Shown one piece after another: positions 8,801 through 12,359 of a DNA stretch of 12,359 nt (position 1 is its first letter; each line of letters opens with the position of its first letter). This DNA is from Marinilabiliales bacterium (GTDB taxonomy: Bacteria > Bacteroidota > Bacteroidia > Bacteroidales > BM523). Both the position numbers and the translations under genes were made by a program. The stretch is from contig PKSZ01000740.1 of assembly GCA_002869425.1 (NCBI GenBank), positions 1 to 12,359 of the forward strand. Reading direction: 5' to 3'. Under the pieces are notes generated by a model. That model did not search any database, was not told the origin of the DNA, and saw only the letters and a program-made list of their open reading frames with translations.

Positions 8801-9118
8801 ATGGTAAATTGTAATTTAGAAGAATTAGTCTGTTTTAGTAAGGTTGATTCACTTTCTATTTTAAATAGTCAAATGCCAATGTTGATTATCGATTCGGTTA
8901 CTAATTATCAATTGATTGGTAATACAATTGATAACAGCTCTTCTCTTGATACAGAAGCAGGGATTATTAGCAATAGTAGCAATGGAAATATAGAAGGAAA
9001 CTACTTTTCTGCTGTTGCAACAAATTATGATTGGGCTAAAGCATTACAATTAAATAATGATAGTATCATATCTTGTATAGATAATACAGTCTACGCTTCG
9101 GGGCATGATGATTTTTAA
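2795..9118 (+). CDS. Giant secreted multi-domain adhesin, N-terminal part (choice-of-anchor-J-like, CARDB and right-handed beta-helix modules), ending at an in-frame ochre codon
   Basis: As read, 2,107 residues. Residues 1-21 are a signal peptide (MRNYLLVLSIILFFSFEGFTQ, cleavage after Gln). Residues about 24-182 are a beta-sandwich resembling choice-of-anchor-J/MAM domains (ILNEDFSTAS… GWINN… FWAIDNIRIY). Three copies of a module then follow, each a CARDB domain (IQWSVND, WSGALP, VIGSYSF, IKVWTENPNGG) and a long right-handed parallel beta-helix with Asn ladders and NN turns. They begin at residues 188, 995 and 1750. The third beta-helix is cut part-way by TAA at 9116-9118. The same frame continues with the missing strands and the usual module end, so this is the front of a longer protein. 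Such proteins are surface or secreted and may bind or process polysaccharide or mediate adhesion. No catalytic residues can be assigned, so enzyme activity is not claimed. A T9SS sorting domain would be expected at the C-terminus, beyond the window. Confidence 0.88.
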   Translation: MRNYLLVLSIILFFSFEGFTQTYILNEDFSTASSNNPPVGWINNTISGEVQDVWRFDNPGSRIINFPVNGVFAIFDSEWYSQDGVSENVALQSPSMDCSVSNNIFLFFDHFFAASSGAQGFVEVFNGNEWIEVMIYTDSTQNSSSEMINISTIAGGVTNASVRFRFSANDALFWAIDNIRIYAPLASDAGVTAITNPSVPLTAGVHNIIVNLKNFGAETLNDVDIQWSVNDTIQPVYNWSGALPFDSSLTGIVIGSYSFPAGATRRIKVWTENPNGGIDLNAYNDTVSKYVYSELCGTYTIGGITPDFIEIEDAVNAMEGSGINCPIVFKIRDGIYNEQIHIEDIPGNSSINTITFESESGDSSQVVIKNSVSDPINDYTVKLENPDFVVFKGLSIQRENGDTAFVITGNSHDITIQNCIIDKATYSPVTTCNNRLRIDQNVLEDVFIYAPDSAKADSVIITNNYYQQSKYRSIQQLNLFDNNVFHSESSNNILYGVKIENCDTVLLFRNNVELINSMSTNICSGPYHVHALMTSNNSFINLEANYFYAFRYRQGTAYGFLSENDSIIFSYGNYYSPNSEHCAPKRGVEINGAYDINLTADTLDSNYEYNCDGIRISSPIHSAVIDSCNIQSIYSTGIYLNNNLGAICDITNNRLVHLNDRGMYIEGDSVYISNNEIQNFRRYEGIFLNANNSYCGNNIINDLNGYGTYSGNPHPTGIAVLSDSNVIENNRIFDGDFLSYILNIQGDYNTISNNQFSDINIFETTYAFNVSGDYNTIQRDSCIELIGEGYYLSGTGNVINASKLLKQSEGVGVLLEGKQSRVTNNFFSLEGLGNAIGVQINEGSDSSLVAFNSVMVNSSDEMNGIALKLEGGDSVQVVNNIFSNNGQGYAGYFALDDLSAYTLDHNVYYSFNEKVGYFNALNYTSFSDLQSAINQETYSAYYNPFYVSVSDLTPTQGLIDNMGMVIPGIDADIDFVMRDAVTPDVGAIEFEGSPCDPNAGLLQFVEITNPLPTGLLDVKVSHINFGNAALIKDTIRWEVNGVSQTPYVWAGNLANAESDTVTIGSILIESGNLYSFKAWTDFPNDIEDCAPQNDTIWKNNLGTELCGTYTVGWDTADFVNMAEVQAALNGGGVGCDVTFILKDTVFYEQFRLGNIVGNADTATITFQSYSLDSNSCELRYTPSNPTNDFVVKLDGADYVTFKGIKFYRNTSTSSSISYEAIRINNESHNILFDRCWIVDDVISEPNSVDSCITFRKCNIDNGSISIRNPIGIYGKQYLIDSSNVDNDIVVDQASSLTVKGSSFRRLIADTITDVLVQNSTSYYTGSSIYPMFSVLDLAVCNNITVSNNNFYSQPYYYNAQSIFLDKCSNVLIDSNSIYCRARRQNAAIGIYANQNENIQILNNRIRVDGIVDYDDYPNQIGIQILDSDSIIIRKDSIFCINPEEQGHGIYLRDNTGFVQVDSSYIYGMRDHGLYIEVGSDSTMITSNHIDSCGLIGLRVAQGLNGVFNNNQITRIQRDNQFSTGILVEGLKAKFYDNYLYEIHGTGMEIQGDSTKVFANQILRIEDGAGLIINSKYDSVYNNWIACYGAGSSKGVFIDSLSASSQILHNSIHNVSSNINSQSLCIKSSANNTIKNNIFSNTGQGYSVYSGVIDMSNLDMDYNSYYSLDNKLGYFQNNLLTSLNAWQQSTGLDAHSQGVNPFFTSNTDLSFNQGLINDAADPVIWIDEDIFHSARSVTPDIGAMECDASACTPNAGLNDFVNIINPLSEGLTSIVVELSNQAATVLDSVQIEWSINGMSQAPFYWYGSLSYNEVDTVTIGSYNFVSGDLYDIKAWVDLPNGIEDCNHLNDTIQMNDLGTTLCGVYTIGGLDADFINFDAAEYILMTAGISCDVTFMVRDGVYHNQLFLSDISGMTDTNRIQFVGESQDSSAVEILYYLNDDDNDYTVMLDHSMNISFENIFINRLQGDTSVVIKGSGKNLSFENCMIKEKFISYANSNDSLIRMVNCNLEELVCFSKVDSLSILNSQMPMLIIDSVTNYQLIGNTIDNSSSLDTEAGIISNSSNGNIEGNYFSAVATNYDWAKALQLNNDSIISCIDNTVYASGHDDF
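2864..3340 (+). other. N-terminal choice-of-anchor-J/MAM-like beta-sandwich domain
   Basis: Residues about 24-182. Recognisable points are the opening NEDFSTAS with a following P-x-GW, the central LQSPSMDCS and FLFFDHFFAAS strands, GFVEVFNGNEW, and the closing RFRFSANDALFWAIDNIRI. This order matches the cleaved-adhesin/choice-of-anchor-J group found near the N-terminus of many T9SS cargo proteins. The fold probably binds carbohydrate or protein; the ligand is unknown. Confidence 0.65.
3356..5764 (+). repeat. Module 1: CARDB domain plus right-handed beta-helix
   Basis: Residues 188-990 (803 aa). The CARDB part runs from DAGVTAITNPSVPLTAG to about 292. The beta-helix opens with LCGTYTIGG (Cys296) and DFIEIEDAVNAM, a cap shared by all three modules. 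Near its end it has NIFSNNGQGY (Asn880) and closes with PDVGAIEF. Many short strands end in NN turns, as in parallel beta-helix (PbH1-type) repeats. Confidence 0.8.
5777..8029 (+). repeat. Module 2: CARDB domain plus right-handed beta-helix
   Basis: Residues 995-1745 (751 aa). It starts CDPNAGLLQFVEITNPLPTG. The CARDB core is IRWEVNGVSQTPYVW and VTIGSILI, with FKAWTDFPNDIEDC. The beta-helix cap is LCGTYTVGWDTADF (Cys1106), the late motif is NIFSNTGQGYSVY (Asn1636), and it closes PDIGAMEC. It aligns with module 1 motif for motif but is about 50 residues shorter. Confidence 0.8.
9116..9118 (+). other. First in-frame TAA within the giant adhesin (codon 2108)
   Basis: The codon lies between GHDDF and YSVVADNCKEF inside the third beta-helix. 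The frame on both sides is identical and the beta-strand periodicity continues. CAA, AAA or GAA would restore a sense codon by one change. Confidence 0.9.
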
Positions 9119-9256
9119 TATTCAGTAGTTGCAGACAATTGTAAAGAGTTTCTTTTAATTCAAAATTCAATTCAGGCTGCAGGAAATAGTGCAAGGTATG
9201 CAGTTTTGGTCGAGTCTGTTGATAATCCGATTATAAGTAATAATACAGTTACTTGT
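9119..9256 (+). pseudogene. 46-codon segment of the third beta-helix trapped between two TAA codons
   Basis: The frame translates to typical beta-helix strands (LLIQNSIQAAGNSARYAVLV, ESVDNPIISNNTV) with no start codon suited to independent expression. It belongs to the adhesin frame on either side and would be lost unless both stops are read through or are errors. Confidence 0.75.
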
Positions 9257-9259
9257 TAA
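9257..9259 (+). other. Second in-frame TAA within the giant adhesin (codon 2155)
   Basis: The codon lies between ISNNTVTC and ATDKNGVAIEV, 46 sense codons after the first TAA. The matching strand in module 2 reads SNSIYCRARRQNAAIGI, with Cys-Arg-Ala where module 3 has Cys-stop-Ala. The stop therefore replaces one residue inside a conserved beta-helix turn, without a gap. Confidence 0.88.
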
Positions 9260-12200
9260 GCTACAGATAAAAATGGAGTCGCAATTGAAGTAAATGACTG
9301 TTCAGGTTCTGTTATAATTGATTCAAATATAATTTATACATCTCAAAATGGCATAAGAACCAACAATGCACCTAATAGTTTATCAATATCTTATAATGAA
9401 GTATATAATACATCAGCTACAGCTATCCAAATCGATGGAATACACGGAGATATAAATGAAAACTATATTCATGATGTAGAAGGCGAGGCTATTCGATTAA
9501 GAGCTGATAGTACAAATTTATTTCTGAATAGAATTATTGATAATGCAAACACAGTAGGTATAACTGTAGAAGGTCAGGATAATCTAATAGCTAATAACTC
9601 CATTCATATTGGAGGAACAGGTTTGGGTATAGGTTTTAATATTTTGTCAGGGGCTGATCGAACTAAAATTGTATTTAATAGTGTAAATATTACAAGTATT
9701 GATCCTCTTAATGGAACTCCGCTAAAGGTAGAAGGGGGAAATGAGTTCACTATTAAGAATAATATTTTTTCCAATGGAGGAGGAGGTTTGGCAGTGTATT
9801 TAGATACGATAGTTAATGGTTCATTGTGGGATTATAATGATCATTATTCTTCTTCTGGTACAGTTGGCTATTTTGATGGTGATACTTATTATGATATCAA
9901 TGATTGGTCAATGGCAATAATGGGAGATGCCAATACAATTAGTGTAAATCCATATTTTGTTACTGATACGGAGATGCGCCCATACCAAAGAGCCATTAAT
10001 GGAGCAGGTATACCAATTGCTTCCGTACTTCTTGATTTTGATAATGAAATTCGAAATTCTTCTGCACCAGATATTGGAGTTGATGAATTTACAGTTGACT
10101 TTGGGCTTGTAGAACTACTTCGTCCTCTGGGGAATTGTGATTTGACTGGAATTGATACTATTAGTGTCAAATTAAGGCAGTTTGGAGATATCCCCTTTGA
10201 AGACATTTGGGTTGCTTATCAAGTCAATGGAGGAGACCCTGTTTATGAACTTATTGGTGGTTCTATTAATAATGATATTGTTTATTCGTTTGATTCTTTG
10301 TATGATTTTTCAACACAGGGAACATACAATATCCAAGTCTGGATAGTTGCTGCAAATGATGATAATGTTTCAAATGATACTTTATGGGATGTAAGGTATA
10401 ATGCTCCATTACCGGATTTGCATCCGAGTTTTGATTTTGCATGTTATGGGTCTCAAACACAATTTAATGCCAATACAAGTATTAGTATGGGAAGTGTAGA
10501 TACTTTCTATTGGAATTTTGGAGATGGAGATAGCTCTTTGGTTGAAAATCCTGTGCATACTTATGATACAGCGGGTGTTTATTCTGTTTATTATCGTGCA
10601 TATTCAGATTTGGGTTGTTATTCTGATACAACTATTTATGATACTATTTTACCACTTGCAGTTCCCGATTTTAGTACAAATAACATTTGTTATACAGATA
10701 CAGCTTTTTTTACGGATCATACTATAATATCTGATAGTACATACTTTTTAGAATGGGATTTTGGTGATGGATTTACTTCGCAAGAATATAATCCAGAGCA
10801 TTACTATGCTAGCCCGGATACTTTTATTGTAAAATTAACAGCTTACAATGCACAAGGCTGTCCAGACAGTATTTATGGAGGAATACGTGTATATAGCTTG
10901 CCTGTAGTTGAAATATTGAATCTGGATGATAATTATTGTGCAGATAGTCAGCCGGTTGAATTAATGGGATCTCCAGTTGGAGGAGTATTTTCTGGTCCCT
11001 TTGTAACTAATGATACACTGTTTATAAATTTATTAACTCCTGCAAGTGAATATGAAGTTACTTATACATATTTTGATGGTATTTGTTCAAATGTAGATAC
11101 AAATATGGTTTATATTGATACGATACCAGATGTGTTTTTACTTGGACTTGAGTCACAATATTGTTTTACTGCTATTGATGATACTCTATCCAGTATGCCT
11201 TACGGAGGTATTTTTACAGGTCCTGCATTAACAGATAGTGTTTTTTCTCCTTCAATTTTGCCTGCTGGTAGTTATGAGCTTTTTTATTCATTTACTGATG
11301 GAAATGGTTGTAGTAATACAGATACTGTTCAAACATTAATATCAACATCTTCCATGCCTGTAATAAGTGTGGATAGTTTACAGAACGTGAGCTGTTATGG
11401 AGGTGATAATGGTTTAATTTATATTAGTGTCTCAGGCGGTACTCCTCCTTATCTTTTGTATGAGTGGTCTAATGGATTTACGAGTGAGGATATCAGCAAT
11501 CTTTCATCAGGAGAGTATTCATTAACAATAACAGATAGCGAAGGTTGTCGAATGTATGATACTATTTCTATTGTTCAACCAAATGCACCGATTACAATCG
11601 ATGGAATAAGTGATAGTATTTTATGTTATGAGCAATTAACCGGAGCTATTGATGTAGAAGTTAAAGGAGGCACACCAGCATATTCTTATTTGTGGTCAAA
11701 TGGTGAAATTAATCAAGATATAGAACAAATAGGAGCAGGTATTTATTCATTAACTGTTACAGACGCTAATTTGTGTACAAGTAGTTTTACACATGAAGTA
11801 TTAGAGCCAAATCCAATAGAAATATATTTTTTGAAAGAGAATTTAAGTTGTTTTGGAGATCAGAATGGCAGCATTGAGACATATATCGTTGGTGGATCAG
11901 CTCCATATTTGAATTACCAATGGAGTTCAGGGCAATTTCAACCTGTTATAAACGATATACCAGCAGGAGTTTATATTGTGACTGTAACCGATAGTCATGG
12001 TTGTGTTCAAAAAGATAGTACTGAGCTTAGTTCTCCTAATGAAATTATTATTAGTGAAAATCATACAGATATATTGTGCGAGAATGGCTTAGATGCCAGT
12101 ATCGATGTTTTGATAGAAGGAGGTGTTCCTAATTATGAAATACATTGGTCTACTGGGCAAACAACAGAAAGTCTTTATGGTATTGGCACAGGAGTTTATT

Positions 12201-12359
12201 CAATAACTGTTACAGATGCTAATGCATGTACATCAATGGAAAGTGTAGAAATATTACAAATAGTTCCATCTATTATTGTTAATGATAGTATTTCAGATGT
12301 ATCCTGTTTTGGTGCTGAGGATTGTGAAATAAAATTGGATATTTCGGGAGGGGCACAGC
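9260..12359 (+). CDS. Giant adhesin, C-terminal part: end of beta-helix 3, CARDB-like, PKD, Ig-like and SprB-type repeats; runs off the right edge
   Basis: The frame is the one used from 2795 and stays open for 1,033 codons to the last base. In order: the rest of beta-helix 3 (to 10090); a fourth CARDB-like domain (10136 to about 10400); two PKD domains with WNFGDGDSS and WDFGDGFTS cores; two Ig-like domains with the GG-x-F-x-GP motif; and at least five SprB-type repeats. The first in-frame ATG is at 9911, inside the beta-helix, and lacks a signal peptide, so an independently translated product would not be exported. It should therefore be read as the rear of the protein starting at 2795. PKD, Ig-like and SprB domains are common in T9SS-exported gliding adhesins and related filamentous surface proteins. 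The expected C-terminal sorting domain lies beyond the window. Confidence 0.8.
10136..10400 (+). other. Fourth, diverged CARDB-like domain
   Basis: It starts at codon 2448 with NCDLTGIDTISVKLRQFG, parallel to the module starts (Cys, then V-x-L-x-x-x-G). It contains WVAYQVNGGDPVYE, GTYNIQVWI and a closing NVSNDTLWDV. The last matches the NDT ending of the other CARDB domains. No beta-helix follows; PKD domains take its place. Confidence 0.6.
10412..10909 (+). other. Two tandem PKD domains
   Basis: The first PKD domain has YWNFGDGDSSLVENPVHTY (Trp at codon 2573), followed by DTAGVYSVYYRAYSDLGC. The second, from about 10661, has EWDFGDGFTS (Trp at codon 2654), EYNPEHYYASPDTFIVKL and AYNAQGC. 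The W-x-FGDG, NP-x-H-x-Y and G-x-Y/F-x-V pattern is diagnostic of the PKD family, a spacer or ligand-binding beta-sandwich in surface proteins. Confidence 0.88.
10922..11340 (+). repeat. Two Ig-like repeats of about 75 residues with GG-x-F-x-GP motif
   Basis: The first repeat has NYCADSQPVELMG, then GGVFSGPFV (Cys at codon 2715). The second has QYCFTAIDDTLSS, then GGIFTGPAL (Cys at codon 2790), giving 75-residue spacing. Both end in a YxxTYTYFDGIC or FYSFTDGNGC strand. This pattern is frequent just before SprB repeats or sorting domains in Bacteroidota surface proteins. Confidence 0.65.
11360..12359 (+). repeat. SprB-type repeat array (four complete units and the start of a fifth)
   Basis: The conserved Cys at the start of each unit falls at codons 2867, 2944, 3019, 3095 and 3171, a period of 75-77 residues (about 228 bp). 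Each unit follows SC-x-G-x-x-x-G-x-I, then GGTPPY, a W-S-N/S-G turn, an L-x-x-G-x-Y-S-L-T-V-T-D strand and a closing A-x-x-C. This matches the repeat first described in the SprB gliding adhesin of Flavobacterium. The array continues past the right edge. Its length, and so the protein's reach, cannot be stated. Confidence 0.85.

Larger units (their letters stand above)
8042..10090 (+). repeat. Module 3: CARDB domain plus right-handed beta-helix, crossed by two in-frame TAA codons
   Basis: Codons 1750-2432 (683, counting the stops). It starts CTPNAGLNDFVNIINPLSEG. The CARDB core is IEWSINGMSQAPFYWYG and VTIGSYNF, with IKAWVDLPNGIEDC. The cap is LCGVYTIGGLDADF (Cys1861), the late motif is NIFSNGGGGLAVY (codon 2323), and it closes APDIGVDEF. 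The cap and CARDB lie before the stops at 9116 and 9257. The late motif and closing motif lie after them, in the same frame. This shows that both stops interrupt one module and do not mark a natural gene end. Confidence 0.8.

Noticed and set aside
10518..10727. Plus-strand 69-residue open frame in another frame within the PKD region
   Set aside because: It is an out-of-frame shadow of the PKD domains. Its hydrophobic Ile/Leu/Phe content comes from AT-rich codons read out of frame.
1..12359. Genome-wide reassignment of TAA/TAG to glutamine as an established conclusion
   Set aside because: Only three such codons occur against many CAA/CAG codons. Point mutation or base error explains them more simply, so it is kept only as a hypothesis to test.

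Overview
The window is AT-rich and looks like the chromosome of a Bacteroidota species. Evidence is a TPR–membrane–SpoIIE phosphatase architecture typical of that phylum, signal peptides ending just after Gln (FTQ/YAQ), and a giant surface protein with choice-of-anchor-J-like, CARDB, parallel beta-helix, PKD and SprB-type repeats. Such proteins usually leave the cell by the type IX secretion system (T9SS). The genus cannot be read from the sequence.

Layout. Bases 1-117 (+) hold the last 38 codons of a gene entering from the left, possibly a transposase tail. Bases 147-2711 (-) hold one sensor/phosphatase gene: signal peptide, about 12 TPRs, coiled coil, one membrane helix, coiled coil and a SpoIIE/PP2C phosphatase. 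Its frame is cut by a single in-frame TAG at 1119-1121. An 83-bp divergent intergenic region (2712-2794) follows. From 2795 (+) to the right edge runs one giant adhesin-like gene of at least 3,188 codons, with no stop at the window end. It is cut by two in-frame TAA codons, at 9116-9118 and 9257-9259.

The adhesin contains a signal peptide, an N-terminal beta-sandwich, three tandem copies of a [CARDB + right-handed beta-helix] module (803, 751 and 683 residues), a fourth CARDB-like domain, two PKD domains, two Ig-like 'GG-x-F-x-GP' domains, and at least five SprB-like repeats with about 76-residue periodicity.

The main surprise is that both long genes, on opposite strands, keep a perfect reading frame and a continuous domain architecture across three nonsense codons. 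There is no frameshift anywhere. All three stops (TAG, TAA, TAA) are one C-to-T change away from a glutamine codon. Possible causes are recent point mutations, consensus or base errors, or stop-codon readthrough/suppression. The sequence alone cannot decide between them.

The phosphatase and adhesin are divergently transcribed from a shared short region, so they may be co-regulated or functionally linked; that is inference from position only. No RNA genes, CRISPR arrays or complete insertion sequences were seen.
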